DNA of 64,000 nt, from the NCBI RefSeq assembly GCF_965138225.1, contig NZ_CBCSAX010000002.1. One strand, given 5' to 3'. A program made the position numbers and the translations under genes. The notes below the pieces were generated by a model. That model was not told the DNA's origin. It worked only from the letters and a program-made list of their open reading frames with translations, and made no database searches. Shown one piece after another: positions 35,468-44,937 of the stretch. Position 1 is the stretch's first letter. Each line of letters starts with the position of its first letter. This DNA comes from Helicobacter_D ganmani (GTDB lineage Bacteria; Campylobacterota; Campylobacteria; Campylobacterales; Helicobacteraceae).

Positions 35468-36033
35468 TTTAAATTCTCTCCTAAAATGACAAGATAATGC
35501 AACAAGTCCCTTTGAAAATGAGTATATTTTAAGCCTTTTGGAATCTCATTTTCAAAGTTTGAGCCCTTATAGAGTAAGATAGTCGTTTCTTGCGAAATGT
35601 GCTTGCTGCACTTTTCTAAAAATTTTTTTATGTTAAAAGTTGCCCTTGAAGTAATCAGATTCGGCTTGATTTCTAACTCTAGCGATTCTATCTTTTTGCG
35701 TTGAATTGTAAAGTTTTTTAGGTTTAAATTCGCTTTAATATTTTGCAAAAAAGCAGCTTTTTTGGCGTTGGGTTCACAGAGAATCGTAGGAACCCCAAGC
35801 GCGATTCCAAGAGGAATGCTTGGGAAGCCGTTGCCGCTTCCAACATCTAATAGGTTGGTTTTTGTGTGTAGATTCAACTCTTCTAAACTCAAAGGATAGA
35901 GAGAATCTTGAATATTTTTTTGAATGCTTTGAATGTCCTTTGCTCCGCTTAAATTATGAATCGTATTCCAATGTAAAAGCAGATTCGCATAAGATTTTAA
36001 GAGAGCAATTTGTGAGGTTTGCAGATTTTTCAT
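35461..36033 (-). CDS. rsmG: 16S rRNA (guanine527-N7)-methyltransferase RsmG
   Basis: A SAM-dependent methyltransferase of 190 residues that modifies G527 of 16S rRNA; loss gives low-level streptomycin resistance in other bacteria. The pattern NLSGAKDIQSIQKNIQDSL, then LLDVGSGNGFPSIPLGIAL (SAM-binding) and ITSRATFNIKKFLEKC, is typical of RsmG/GidB. It lies 21 bp after queA in the tatB-to-crp run. Confidence 0.93.
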   Translation of the reverse strand: MKNLQTSQIALLKSYANLLLHWNTIHNLSGAKDIQSIQKNIQDSLYPLSLEELNLHTKTNLLDVGSGNGFPSIPLGIALGVPTILCEPNAKKAAFLQNIKANLNLKNFTIQRKKIESLELEIKPNLITSRATFNIKKFLEKCSKHISQETTILLYKGSNFENEIPKGLKYTHFQRDLLHYLVILGENLKC

Positions 36034-36054
36034 TGCATCTTTCCTATATAGAAT

Positions 36055-37164
36055 CTATAATATCAACATTCCATCGCCGTAGGAATAAAAGCGGTAATTT
36101 CGTGCTATTGCCTCTTTGTAGAGTCGCTGCATTGTATCTAAGCTTACAAAAGAAGCAACAAGCATTAAAAGAGTGGTTTTTGGTAGATGAAAGTTTGTTA
36201 AAAGCGCATTTGTTTTGCGAGGTTTGTTTTGGGGGTGTAAAAACAAATCACATTCGCCACGAAGCTTTCCATTTCTAGCAAACTCCTCAATCACGCGTGT
36301 GGCAGTCGTTCCAATAGCGGTAATATGAGAGGCTTGATAGATTTTATCTGCGGAATCTTGCGAGATAAAAAAATATTCTTTATGCATTTTGTGTTCTAAA
36401 ATATTCTCGCTTTGCACGCCTACAAAAGTCCCAGCACCCACGTGCAATGTTATTTCTGTGTTTTGAAAGTTTTGCTTTAGATTCTTATAGGATTCTTCGC
36501 TAAAATGTAAGGACGCAGTTGGAGCGGCAATTGCTCCTAAATGTTTGGCAAAAACGCTCTGATAATCCTTTTTGTCTGCTTGCGTATCTTGTCGCTTAAG
36601 ATAGGGAGGCAAAGGAATATGTCCAAAGTGTTCTAAAAATTCAAAAAACTCTTCACGATTCAAAGGAGATTCTAAGGTTTTGGAAAAAGATTGTAGATAA
36701 TTTTGCAAGTTTTTTTGTGGAATCCTGAAAAATTCTGCTTCTTTAAATCCTGCGCCAAGCGTAGAATCTTGATTGTCTTTTAGGATTCTAGCAAAAATTC
36801 CTCCCTCAAAGGCAACTAAAAGCCCGACTTTCAAACGCCCTTTAAATTGCATTAGATAGACATTAGGTGTTATTTCTTTGTGGAAGAGTGCTTCAATTTT
36901 TGCACCTTTTGTGTTAGGGTTTTTAGAATCTTGCACAACTTTTGTGCCATAGAGCCTTGCGGGTAAAACCTTGGTATTATTAAAAACAAGCAAGGTATCT
37001 TGTGGTAGAAAGTTTGCAAAATCTTTGAAAGTTGTATGTGTTATTTTATCGCTTGCGCGTTCATAAACTAGCAATTTTGCCTCTTCCTTTGGGACAATAG
37101 GGTAGGTTGCAATGCGCTCTTTGGGCAAGATATAATCATAGCTTTTAAGTTGCAATTCACGCAT
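36055..37164 (-). CDS. queA: S-adenosylmethionine:tRNA ribosyltransferase-isomerase QueA
   Basis: Forms epoxyqueuosine from preQ1 in the wobble position of GUN tRNAs, using SAM as ribosyl donor. At 369 residues it shows the family blocks YDYILPKERIATYP, LVFNNTKVLPARLYG, GHIPLPPYLKR, APTASLHF, LHVGAGTFVGVQ and TNFHLPKTTLLMLV. It starts right after the tatC stop. Other queuosine genes are not in the window. Confidence 0.96.
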   Translation of the reverse strand: MRELQLKSYDYILPKERIATYPIVPKEEAKLLVYERASDKITHTTFKDFANFLPQDTLLVFNNTKVLPARLYGTKVVQDSKNPNTKGAKIEALFHKEITPNVYLMQFKGRLKVGLLVAFEGGIFARILKDNQDSTLGAGFKEAEFFRIPQKNLQNYLQSFSKTLESPLNREEFFEFLEHFGHIPLPPYLKRQDTQADKKDYQSVFAKHLGAIAAPTASLHFSEESYKNLKQNFQNTEITLHVGAGTFVGVQSENILEHKMHKEYFFISQDSADKIYQASHITAIGTTATRVIEEFARNGKLRGECDLFLHPQNKPRKTNALLTNFHLPKTTLLMLVASFVSLDTMQRLYKEAIARNYRFYSYGDGMLIL

Positions 37165-37917
37165 TTATTCTCCTGCCTCATCGTCTTTTTCTTGTGATTC
37201 TTTGTAGGGATTTACCATTTTGGCAATCATAATAGACAATCCATAAAGCAAAACAAGTGGAATCGCCATTAAAAATTGTGAAAGCACATCAGGAGGAGTG
37301 AGAATCGCCGCAAGAACAAAGATAAAAACAATGGCATATTTGAAATATTCTTTTAATGTCCTATCGGTAATGAGCCCAATTTTTGCTAGGAAAAATGTAA
37401 TCACAGGGAGTTCAAAAGAGATTCCAAAGCCAACCATTAATTTAGCAAAAAAGCTGACATATTCTCCTATGCTTGGAAGTGCGGTAAAAAGTTGGGAGCC
37501 AAAGTTGATTAAATATCCAAAGCCAATGGGAAAGGCAATGTAATAGGCAAAAGCACAGCCACACAGAAAGAAAAATGTTCCAAAAATCACAAAAGGAAGC
37601 ACGAGTTTTTTTTCATTATCGTATAAGCCGGGCGCGACAAATGCCCAAATTTGCCAAAAAATTACAGGCAAAGCAAAGATAAATCCACTAAAAAACGCTA
37701 CCTTAATAGCGGTAAAAAATGCTTCCCCAACTTGTGTAAAAATTACACTTTCGCGTCCCTTTGGAAGTGCGGAGCTAAGAGGAGCAACCATCCAATCTAG
37801 GATAAATTCCCAAAAATAAAAGGAGGCAAGGAAAGTAACAAGAAGTGCAAGAGTAATACGAATCAGACACTTTCGCAAATCCTGAATGTGAGGTTTTAAA
37901 TCTTCAAACATTTTCAT
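37165..37917 (-). CDS. tatC: Sec-independent protein translocase subunit TatC
   Basis: The receptor core of the twin-arginine translocase, a six-helix membrane protein of 250 residues. It has the MFEDLKPHIQDLRKCLIR start (compare HLxELRxR), FALPVIFWQIWAFVAPGLYDNEKK, and GFGISFELPVITFFLAK. The ATG at 37917 overlaps the tatB end by 14 bp; a second ATG two codons in is possible. TatA is not encoded nearby. Confidence 0.95.
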   Translation of the reverse strand: MKMFEDLKPHIQDLRKCLIRITLALLVTFLASFYFWEFILDWMVAPLSSALPKGRESVIFTQVGEAFFTAIKVAFFSGFIFALPVIFWQIWAFVAPGLYDNEKKLVLPFVIFGTFFFLCGCAFAYYIAFPIGFGYLINFGSQLFTALPSIGEYVSFFAKLMVGFGISFELPVITFFLAKIGLITDRTLKEYFKYAIVFIFVLAAILTPPDVLSQFLMAIPLVLLYGLSIMIAKMVNPYKESQEKDDEAGE

Positions 37918-38380
37918 TCCTTGTTGTTTGGGTTTGTGATTGTTCTTCTGCTAAATTTGCACCAAATCTCAAAGTCGTCTTGTCAAGCTTATTGGGTTGG
38001 ATTTCTTTGCTTTGAGAATGCGATGATTTTTCTAGGGTAGAATCTTTAGTGGTAGTTTGGTTTGTTTGTGGATTCTCCTTGGTGGTTTGTGAGGGTGAGG
38101 AATTTGGTTCAAGGTCTAAGTTGAGGTCTTTTAGCTCCAAATCTTTGCTTAGGGTTTGGACTTCTTGCGTAATGCTGTTTTTGTAGGCTAGGGCTTCTTC
38201 TTTGATTTTATTAAGATTGACTTCGCGCTCTAAATTTTCTTTTGCGTCGTCCATCGTTTTTTTGACTGCCCTAAGGAATTTTGCCATATCTACCAATGCT
38301 TTGGGTAATTTTTCTGGTCCTAAAAAAATAATTGCTACGACTGCAATCATTAAAATTTCAAAAAATCCCATTCCAAACAT
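37904..38380 (-). CDS. tatB: Twin-arginine translocase subunit TatB
   Basis: TatB pairs with TatC to bind Tat signal peptides. The 158-residue protein has the N-terminal membrane helix GFFEILMIAVVAIIFLGPEKLPKAL with the conserved FLGPEKLP, an amphipathic helix (about 30-65), and a polar, probably disordered Thr/Ser/Gln-rich tail (about 90-158). The early glutamate in FFEI and the longer amphipathic region favour TatB over TatA. It is the first gene of the minus-strand run tatB-tatC-queA-rsmG. Confidence 0.92.
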   Translation of the reverse strand: MFGMGFFEILMIAVVAIIFLGPEKLPKALVDMAKFLRAVKKTMDDAKENLEREVNLNKIKEEALAYKNSITQEVQTLSKDLELKDLNLDLEPNSSPSQTTKENPQTNQTTTKDSTLEKSSHSQSKEIQPNKLDKTTLRFGANLAEEQSQTQTTRNENV

Positions 38381-38490
38381 TGCGAAACCTTACCTTTTGC
38401 GAGTTTTTTGCTTGAAGTTTGCGATTTTATCCAATTTTGGAATAAAGTGTGCTTAGAGAAAGGTAGAATCCTATTTGAAAAAGGCAGACA

Positions 38491-38814
38491 ATGAAGCAAA
38501 AAATTATCAAAAAAGCGTGTATCTTTGGCTATCTTGCGTGTGTGGCAGTATTTTTTGGTGGGTGCATTTCCCCTAAAACGGACGCATTTTTATTAGGTGC
38601 TGGAATCGGTGCTGGAGTGACAGCGTATTTTATGAAAGGTGGAGAGATTGCGGGATACAGTGCGCGCTCTTTGCAAAGTGCTGGAGAAAGTGGCAGTGCG
38701 CAATCTTTGCCCGATTCCTCTATTCCTTCGGATTTAGAATGGTATTATTTAGAAAAAGAAATTTTTTCTGATATGCAATTACAAAATCAAAGCAAAAGCT
38801 TCAGTATATTTTAG
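38491..38814 (+). CDS. Small lipoprotein with glycine-rich helix, unknown function
   Basis: A 107-residue protein with a signal peptide ending in FFGGC, giving lipidated Cys25. A glycine-zipper-like hydrophobic stretch, FLLGAGIGAGVTAYFMKGG (about 34-52), follows, then a Ser-rich linker and an acidic C-terminus. I recognise no family. It is divergent from tatB and convergent with purU. Confidence 0.7.
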   Translation: MKQKIIKKACIFGYLACVAVFFGGCISPKTDAFLLGAGIGAGVTAYFMKGGEIAGYSARSLQSAGESGSAQSLPDSSIPSDLEWYYLEKEIFSDMQLQNQSKSFSIF

Positions 38815-38913
38815 ATTCTAAAAAGCACAAGGTATGGAATCGCAGGGATTAAGATTTTATTTGGTTTGGTTTATGCTAAAATATGGATTTGTGCTAATTG
38901 AGAGTGAATTGCC

Positions 38914-38990
38914 ATCGTGATGTATGCTACGATTTCTATGAAGCCTCACAAGCCCTTGCAATGGCGCAGGCTGCGAATTGCAAGGTGAGG
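38914..38990. other. Two consecutive hairpins, a possible structured RNA or terminator
   Basis: In the 176-bp gap between the lipoprotein gene and purU, ATCGT (38914-38918) pairs with ACGAT (38929-38933). Next, a long stem forms from CCTCAC (38944-38949) and CCTTGCAAT (38954-38962) with ATTGCAAGG (38977-38985) and GTGAGG (38985-38990). Its G+C-rich loop can pair internally (CGCA/TGCG). The second hairpin abuts the purU stop codon. No T tract follows on either strand, so it is not a standard intrinsic terminator. Confidence 0.4.
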
Positions 38991-39821
38991 TTAAAAGACA
39001 ATGGTTTTATTGTTATAAACAAAAATCTTTTCTTCTAATGCGAGATTGAGTGCCTTAGCTAGCACGATTTTCTCTACATCGCGTCCGCTTTTTTGCATAT
39101 CTTTCCAACTCATTGCGTGATTGACTTTTGTAATGTCTTGATAGATAATGGGTCCTTCATCTAGTGCGTTATTTACAAAATGCGCCGTTGCCCCAATGAT
39201 TTTCACTCCACGCTCGTAAGCTTGTTTATAGGGATTTGCCCCGATAAATGCAGGAAGAAAGCTATGATGAATGTTGATAATCTTGCCCTCAAATCTTTTG
39301 ACAAAATTTGGGCTTAAAATACGCATATATTTTGCAAGCACGATATAATCACTAGGGAATCTTTCTAGTACTTTTAAGACTTTCGTTTCGTGTTCCTCAC
39401 GAGTTAGATTTTCGCTGGGAATGCAGATAAAAGGCAAATTAAACTTTTGGCATAAAGGTTCTAAAAGCGTGTAATTAGACACAACAGCCAAAATGTCTGC
39501 ATTCAACTCGCCGCTATCGTAGCGAATCAGTAAGTCTCCTAAACAATGATTTTCTTTTGTGCATAATATCACGATTTTTTTTCGCTTTGCCTCAAAGACT
39601 TCTATATTTGCTTGTGGAGAAAGTAGGGCGCGGATTGCTTTTTGCAACGATTTTATGGAGCAATCCCCCTCCATTTCAGAGCGCATAAAAAAGAGATTAT
39701 TCTCCTTATCTACAAATTCATCATTTTTTAAAATATTTAGATTAAATTCAAAAATTACGCGTGTAATCTCTGCAATTAAGCCTTTTTGGTCTGGTGTTTT
39801 GATTTTTAGTATCATTTGCAT
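38991..39821 (-). CDS. purU: Formyltetrahydrofolate deformylase PurU
   Basis: Hydrolyses 10-formyl-THF to formate and THF, balancing one-carbon pools. An N-terminal ACT domain (TPDQKGLIAEITRVIFE) precedes a formyltransferase-like domain with VVSNYTLLEPLCQKF, IINIHHSFLPAFIGANPYKQAYERGVKIIGATAHFV and DEGPIIYQD. At about 276 residues it is the usual length. The start at ATG 39821 overlaps the sppA stop (TAATG) and has AAGGG six bases upstream; an ATG two codons further in is also possible. It is translationally coupled to sppA. Confidence 0.93.
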   Translation of the reverse strand: MQMILKIKTPDQKGLIAEITRVIFEFNLNILKNDEFVDKENNLFFMRSEMEGDCSIKSLQKAIRALLSPQANIEVFEAKRKKIVILCTKENHCLGDLLIRYDSGELNADILAVVSNYTLLEPLCQKFNLPFICIPSENLTREEHETKVLKVLERFPSDYIVLAKYMRILSPNFVKRFEGKIINIHHSFLPAFIGANPYKQAYERGVKIIGATAHFVNNALDEGPIIYQDITKVNHAMSWKDMQKSGRDVEKIVLAKALNLALEEKIFVYNNKTIVF

Positions 39822-40714
39822 TAGTTGCCCTTTAGCCAAATTTTGGATAATTGCTCTAATGCGAGCGCAATTCCATTTTGCACACCAAGTGCGATATTGT
39901 CCCCAAAGATTTTTTCCAAATAGATTTCAATTTTATCTTTTTCCTCTTTGTGCCACTTGGGATTTTGAATGTTGGCTTTTATGAAAAGTAACTCTTGCGC
40001 GTCATAAAGGCTGCCGATTTTATCAATTAACTTAAATTTTAATGCATTGTTGGCACTTAGGATTCTGCCTTGTGCGAAGTTTGGCTCTTCTTGTAGCGAA
40101 ATTTTGCGTGCAAGGGTAACTTCTTGGACAAACATTTTATATTGTTCTTCAACTAAATCTTTTAACATAGCTTCTTCTTGAGGATTCCACTTTCTCATAA
40201 AAGTTCCTGCTTCTTTATAGATTCCAGCTTTGAGGGTTTGTGGCTTAATCCCGAGTTTTTCTGCAAGTTCGCTGATGTCTGCGCCATTGATGATGACACC
40301 AATAGAACCTAAAAGCGCGCCACGATTTGCTACGATAGAATCCGCCCAAACACCCGCTAAATAGCTTCCACTTGCCATTGTTCCTTGTGCATAGGCAACC
40401 ACAGGGATTTTTGTGTGAATGCGTTTGATGGCTTCGGAAATTTCTACGCTTGGAGCAATTGCTCCTCCGGGCGAATCAATGACAAGTAAGATTCCTTGAA
40501 TCTTTGGGTTTTGCTCTATTTTTTCTAATTCTTCTAAAAAAGTATCACTTTGCAAAATTGTGCCATAGAGATTGATTCTTGCGACATTTGCATCTTGCTT
40601 TGGCAAATCATCTTTTGGTGTGAAAATCAATCCAACCACGAGCAAAAAGATGAATACTTTTAAATATTTTGTAATAAAATCTAAAATTTTAGTGAATAAA
40701 TGAAATATTTTCAT
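39821..40714 (-). CDS. sppA: Signal peptide peptidase SppA, S49 family
   Basis: A membrane-anchored serine peptidase of 297 residues that degrades cleaved signal peptides. One N-terminal membrane helix (about 17-33), LLVIDSPGGAIAPSVEI, and the catalytic Ser region AYAQGTMASGSYLAGVWADSIVANRGALLGSIGV are visible. The catalytic Lys is likely in GIYKEAGTFMRKW. The short form corresponds to SppA of Gram-positives rather than the duplicated E. coli enzyme. Confidence 0.93.
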   Translation of the reverse strand: MKIFHLFTKILDFITKYLKVFIFLLVVGLIFTPKDDLPKQDANVARINLYGTILQSDTFLEELEKIEQNPKIQGILLVIDSPGGAIAPSVEISEAIKRIHTKIPVVAYAQGTMASGSYLAGVWADSIVANRGALLGSIGVIINGADISELAEKLGIKPQTLKAGIYKEAGTFMRKWNPQEEAMLKDLVEEQYKMFVQEVTLARKISLQEEPNFAQGRILSANNALKFKLIDKIGSLYDAQELLFIKANIQNPKWHKEEKDKIEIYLEKIFGDNIALGVQNGIALALEQLSKIWLKGN

Positions 40715-40783
40715 AAAATACCTTAAAATGAAAAATCAAAGCCTAAATTATAGCATAGCCAAAAATATTAAGTGTAAATTTGC

Positions 40784-40789
40784 TAAGAT
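40784..40789 (+). promoter_or_regulatory. Extended -10 element of lepA
   Basis: TGC followed by TAAGAT lies about 37 bp upstream of the lepA ATG in the region divergent from sppA, consistent with an extended -10 promoter. Confidence 0.4.
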
Positions 40790-40825
40790 TTTGGCTTCAA
40801 AATTGATGATTGAGGTTTAATTCTA

Positions 40826-42625
40826 ATGGACGCAATGCAAAAGATTCGTAATTTTTCTATTATTGCACACATTGACCATGGTAAATCTACTTTGGCAGAT
40901 TGTTTGATTCAGGCTTGTGGCGCAATTAGTGCGCGTGAGATGAGTGCCCAAGTAATGGATACAATGGAGATTGAAAAAGAGAGAGGAATCACAATCAAGG
41001 CGCAAAGTGTGCGTTTAAACTATAATTATAAAGGTGAAAATTATATTTTAAATTTGATTGATACGCCCGGACATGTGGATTTTAGCTATGAAGTTTCGCG
41101 TTCTCTTGCTTCAAGTGATGGCGCATTATTGGTAGTAGATGCAAGTCAAGGAGTAGAGGCGCAAACAATCGCAAATGTTTATATTGCTTTGGAAAATAAT
41201 CTTGAAATTATCCCCGTGCTTAATAAAATTGATTTACCTGCGGCAAATGTGGAACGCGTGAGAAATGAGATTGAACAGACAATTGGACTAGATTGCACAA
41301 ACGCTTTGCAAGTGAGTGCAAAGGCAAATCTTGGAATCACAGAATTGCTCAATAGCATTGTGGAGAAAATCCCTGCGCCAAGCGGTGATTCTAATGCACC
41401 CACAAAGGCATTGATTTATGATTCTTGGTTTGATAATTATCTTGGCGCACTTGCTCTTGTAAGGGTTTTTGACGGAAGTATCAAGGTCGGGCAGAATCTT
41501 TATATTATGGGAAGCGATAAGAATCACGAAGTTTTGGGGCTTATGTATCCGCACCCTTTGCGTCAAGAAAAAACAAAGGTGATTCAAAGTGGGGAGATTG
41601 GAATCGTGATTTTGGGGCTTAAGAATGTAACAGACATTGCTGTAGGGGATACAATGACAGATTTTAAGGAGCGCACAAAAGAGCCTGTGGCTGGGTTTGA
41701 ACCCGCAAAACCTTTTGTGTTTGCAGGGATTTATCCGATTGATACAGACAAGTTTGAGGATTTGCGCGACGCACTAGACAAGCTAAAATTGAACGATTCT
41801 AGTTTGACTTATGAACCTGAAACTTCTGTTGCATTAGGGTTTGGATTCCGCATAGGTTTTTTGGGCTTGTTGCATATGGAAGTCATCAAAGAAAGATTGG
41901 AGCGCGAATTCGGGCTTGATTTGATTGCTACTGCTCCTACGGTTGTGTATGAGGTAAGCAAGACAGACGGAGAGATTGTTTATATTCAAAATCCTAGTGA
42001 ATTGCCACCAGAGCAAAAGATTGCAGGGATTAAAGAACCTTATGTAAGAGCTACAATTATCGTTCCGAGTGAGTTTTTGGGTAATATGATTACGCTTTTG
42101 AACAAGCGACGTGGAATCCAAAAGAAAATGGAATATTTGCAAGAAACGCGTGTTTTGCTAGAATATTGGATTCCGACAAATGAAATCGTAATGGATTTTT
42201 ATGATAAATTAAAATCCTGCACAAAAGGCTATGCGAGCTTTGATTATGAGCCTATTGGCTATCAAGAGGGAGATTTGGCAAAGCTTGATATTCGCGTCGC
42301 AAATGAGATTGTAGATGCGCTTAGTATCATCGTGCCAAAGTCTAAAGCCTACGAGAGGGGTAAAGAGTTAGTAGAGGCAATGAAAGAGATTATCCCTCGG
42401 CAATTATTTGAAGTAGCAATTCAGGCGAGTGTGGGCAATAAAATCATTGCACGCGAAACCGTCAAATCTATGGGTAAGAATGTTACTGCTAAATGTTATG
42501 GAGGAGATATTACGCGTAAGCGCAAATTGCTTGAAAAGCAAAAGGAAGGAAAAAAGCGTATGAAAGCAATTGGCAAAGTTGCTCTCCCACAAGAAGCATT
42601 TTTGGCTGTGTTGAAAATTGATTGA
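40826..42625 (+). CDS. lepA: Elongation factor 4 (LepA)
   Basis: A ribosome-associated GTPase of 599 residues. G motifs are AHIDHGKSTLADCL, DTPGHVDF and NKIDLPAA. The domain order after the G domain (EF-G-like II, III, V and the LepA-specific C-terminal domain with GGDITRKRKLLEKQKEGKKRMK) is complete. EF4 affects initiation and translation under stress. It is probably monocistronic, flanked by a promoter and a 3' hairpin. Confidence 0.97.
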   Translation: MDAMQKIRNFSIIAHIDHGKSTLADCLIQACGAISAREMSAQVMDTMEIEKERGITIKAQSVRLNYNYKGENYILNLIDTPGHVDFSYEVSRSLASSDGALLVVDASQGVEAQTIANVYIALENNLEIIPVLNKIDLPAANVERVRNEIEQTIGLDCTNALQVSAKANLGITELLNSIVEKIPAPSGDSNAPTKALIYDSWFDNYLGALALVRVFDGSIKVGQNLYIMGSDKNHEVLGLMYPHPLRQEKTKVIQSGEIGIVILGLKNVTDIAVGDTMTDFKERTKEPVAGFEPAKPFVFAGIYPIDTDKFEDLRDALDKLKLNDSSLTYEPETSVALGFGFRIGFLGLLHMEVIKERLEREFGLDLIATAPTVVYEVSKTDGEIVYIQNPSELPPEQKIAGIKEPYVRATIIVPSEFLGNMITLLNKRRGIQKKMEYLQETRVLLEYWIPTNEIVMDFYDKLKSCTKGYASFDYEPIGYQEGDLAKLDIRVANEIVDALSIIVPKSKAYERGKELVEAMKEIIPRQLFEVAIQASVGNKIIARETVKSMGKNVTAKCYGGDITRKRKLLEKQKEGKKRMKAIGKVALPQEAFLAVLKID

Positions 42626-42643
42626 TTTAATTTATTGTCTAAG

Positions 42644-42669
42644 ATAAGATTCCGCAAGCGGAATCTTAT
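42644..42669. terminator. Hairpin between lepA and the Cache-like gene
   Basis: A perfect 11-bp inverted repeat, ATAAGATTCCG (42644-42654) and CGGAATCTTAT (42659-42669), with a CAAG loop lies between convergent genes. The outer ten bases of the stem match the rpsU/selD terminator. There is no strong T tract on either side. Confidence 0.6.
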
Positions 42670-42678
42670 GGGAGATGG

Positions 42679-44790
42679 CTAGTTGGACTGCTCTTTTGGA
42701 GATTCTAGTGATTCGGTTTGTTGTAGAATTTGCTCCATATTCTCTTCTATTTTGACCGCAACAAAAATCATAACATAGAGTGAGCGTTTTGTATATTCTG
42801 TAAAAGCACTTTGTGCAGGGTCGCAGACTTCACTGCAAATCAAATAATGTTTTTGTCCAATTTGAATAATTTTTTTGAAATTTTTTAGACTTTTGAAATC
42901 AAATGTATCACTTAAATTATAATTTTCAAAGTTGAAATCTGGTTTTGTGGTGGCTAAAATATTTTTTGCACTATCAAATGCAACACTGAATATTTCACTT
43001 TTTTCAGAAAGAATCGCAGATTCTTTAGGTAGGGAATTATCCAAGAATACTTGAATCTTTTCTAAATCTAGCACAAAAAGCAAGCCACCTAAGAATTTAT
43101 TGTTATCTCCCTTAATTGCATCATAAAAAAGAATAGTTTTTTTGTTGTTATAGAATGCCGTTGGTTCATAGTTAGAAACAATGAGATTATTAAGATTGCT
43201 ACTGTTGAAACGGTCAATAATTCCGAGTTTTTTTGCATTGAATTGAATATCATCTAATGCGTTTTGTAAAGTATTACCCTCTTTGTCAAAAAGGATAATG
43301 TTGTAAAAATTACTAAAATTTGTTTTCAAACGTTCTAAAAGTGTCTTGGTGCTTGCAAGCGTTTCAGGTGTAAGATTGCCTTGCATATGCTCATCTAAGT
43401 AGTTTTTAAATTCTATACCATGTTTTATCCATCTAGAATCTTTAACACATTCTCTAAAAAGGCTATCTGTAATTAATGCAAAATATTTGGAATAATAGTC
43501 AATCACATTAAAGAGGGCATTATAGATTCCTTTTTGTAGTTCTTCCGTTGATTGGACGCAAAGTGTGTTCATTTCTTCGCTTAAGATTCTAATATTATTT
43601 AAAATTGGATTGAGTGCATAAGAATGGCTTTTTGAGGCAATAATCTCACCATTGATAACAACATCTCCTAATTCTTCATTAATGTTTTCACTTTCTGCAA
43701 TGACAATATCTAAATCTTTTGTAACAAGCAAAGAATTTTCTAGTAAAAGAGGGTCAATTTTGTGGTTGGTTTGTTTTTTGGTATCAAATGCAACATAAAG
43801 CGGCACGATTCTACAAATGCGCCATTGCTCTGTAATGCTTGTAAAACCTTGTATGTTATTGATTTCTTGCAACGCAACCATACAAGCCTTAGAGCGATAT
43901 TCTAAAAAAGTGTAATCTTTGTGTTCGGTTAAACTTAACAATTGTCCATTGGGAAACATACGCGTATTATCAGAAAATAAAATATGATTTTTTTGATTAA
44001 TAATCACAAGATTAGATTGTGGTAAGCGATAGGGAAAACGTTCTAAAATCGTTTTAAATTCTTCTTGGACATCTACCACAAAAGTAAGCACCATAATAGG
44101 TGCTTGTTCTTTGTTTTGGCGCAAAGGAATGACGAAGAAGAATTCCGTTCTTTCTTCTTTCTCTTTTTCTTTGGTATCATAAAAATCAACTTTTTGATAA
44201 AACTCCCCATATTTTTCTATGTTGCGTGCTTCAAGAATAGGGGATAGTTTTGTAGCATAAGCAATAGCGTATTTTTTGCCTAAATCAATTGTTTGCAAAA
44301 GTGTGCCATCATTGTGATAAATCATAATATCTTTATAAACTGCGCTGCTAGTAGCAAATCTTTTAAGATATGCAACAATTGTTTCTAAAGCAACTTTGCA
44401 TTGTTCTGGATTTTTATCTTTGTGGGATTCAAAGTTTAGACATAAATCTAGTAAATATTTACTTTCTGCGAGCGTAGAGATGTCTTCGTGGCGATTGTGA
44501 AAATAAAGCTTAAAGATTTCCGCAATGATTTTTGCAGAAGTGTTTGCTTCTTCATAGGAATTAAAAAAGGTTTGTTCTAAGATAGTTTCAATAAGCCTAT
44601 CTTGAAGATTCTCAAACTTTTCTTGTGTCGTCTCCATATAATCAAAAAGATTTTCCGCAATATCTAATGAGCTAATTTTGCCTGTCAAAGTTGTTTTGCT
44701 AAGTAAGGTATTAAAAGATGAAAATTGCGATTGATAACGTTGCACCATAGGCATATAGTTGCTAAGAAGATTGATTGTTGAAGACTCCAT
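42679..44790 (-). CDS. Large soluble protein with predicted Cache/PDC-like domains, unknown function
   Basis: A 703-residue protein that I cannot assign to a named gene. There is no signal peptide or membrane helix. An N-terminal helical region (about 1-140) is followed by a PDC/Cache-like segment (about 150-340, including YKDIMIYHNDGTLLQTIDLG and PLRQNKEQAPIMVLTFVVDV). A helical linker (about 400-470) and a second similar unit (about 490-680, NFYNIILFDKEGNTLQNA and FLGGLLFVLDLEKI) follow. Cache domains usually sense ligands outside the cell, so a cytoplasmic tandem copy without kinase or MCP output is unusual. It has its own promoter and is monocistronic. Confidence 0.6.
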   Translation of the reverse strand: MESSTINLLSNYMPMVQRYQSQFSSFNTLLSKTTLTGKISSLDIAENLFDYMETTQEKFENLQDRLIETILEQTFFNSYEEANTSAKIIAEIFKLYFHNRHEDISTLAESKYLLDLCLNFESHKDKNPEQCKVALETIVAYLKRFATSSAVYKDIMIYHNDGTLLQTIDLGKKYAIAYATKLSPILEARNIEKYGEFYQKVDFYDTKEKEKEERTEFFFVIPLRQNKEQAPIMVLTFVVDVQEEFKTILERFPYRLPQSNLVIINQKNHILFSDNTRMFPNGQLLSLTEHKDYTFLEYRSKACMVALQEINNIQGFTSITEQWRICRIVPLYVAFDTKKQTNHKIDPLLLENSLLVTKDLDIVIAESENINEELGDVVINGEIIASKSHSYALNPILNNIRILSEEMNTLCVQSTEELQKGIYNALFNVIDYYSKYFALITDSLFRECVKDSRWIKHGIEFKNYLDEHMQGNLTPETLASTKTLLERLKTNFSNFYNIILFDKEGNTLQNALDDIQFNAKKLGIIDRFNSSNLNNLIVSNYEPTAFYNNKKTILFYDAIKGDNNKFLGGLLFVLDLEKIQVFLDNSLPKESAILSEKSEIFSVAFDSAKNILATTKPDFNFENYNLSDTFDFKSLKNFKKIIQIGQKHYLICSEVCDPAQSAFTEYTKRSLYVMIFVAVKIEENMEQILQQTESLESPKEQSN

Positions 44791-44821
44791 ATTAAATCCT
44801 GTATAAAAAATAGATTCTGCT

Positions 44822-44827
44822 ATTATA
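44822..44827 (-). promoter_or_regulatory. Extended -10 element of the Cache-like gene
   Basis: On the minus strand TGCTATAAT (extended -10) lies 32 bp upstream of the ATG at 44790. Confidence 0.6.
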
Positions 44828-44937
44828 GCAAATTTAAAATAAAAAGAATCAGGGTAAATGACACAAAAGATTTTTTGTGAGTTTAAAACTCTTTTTCTAG
44901 TTTTACGCCTTGAAAAAACTGCAAGAGATTATAGAAT

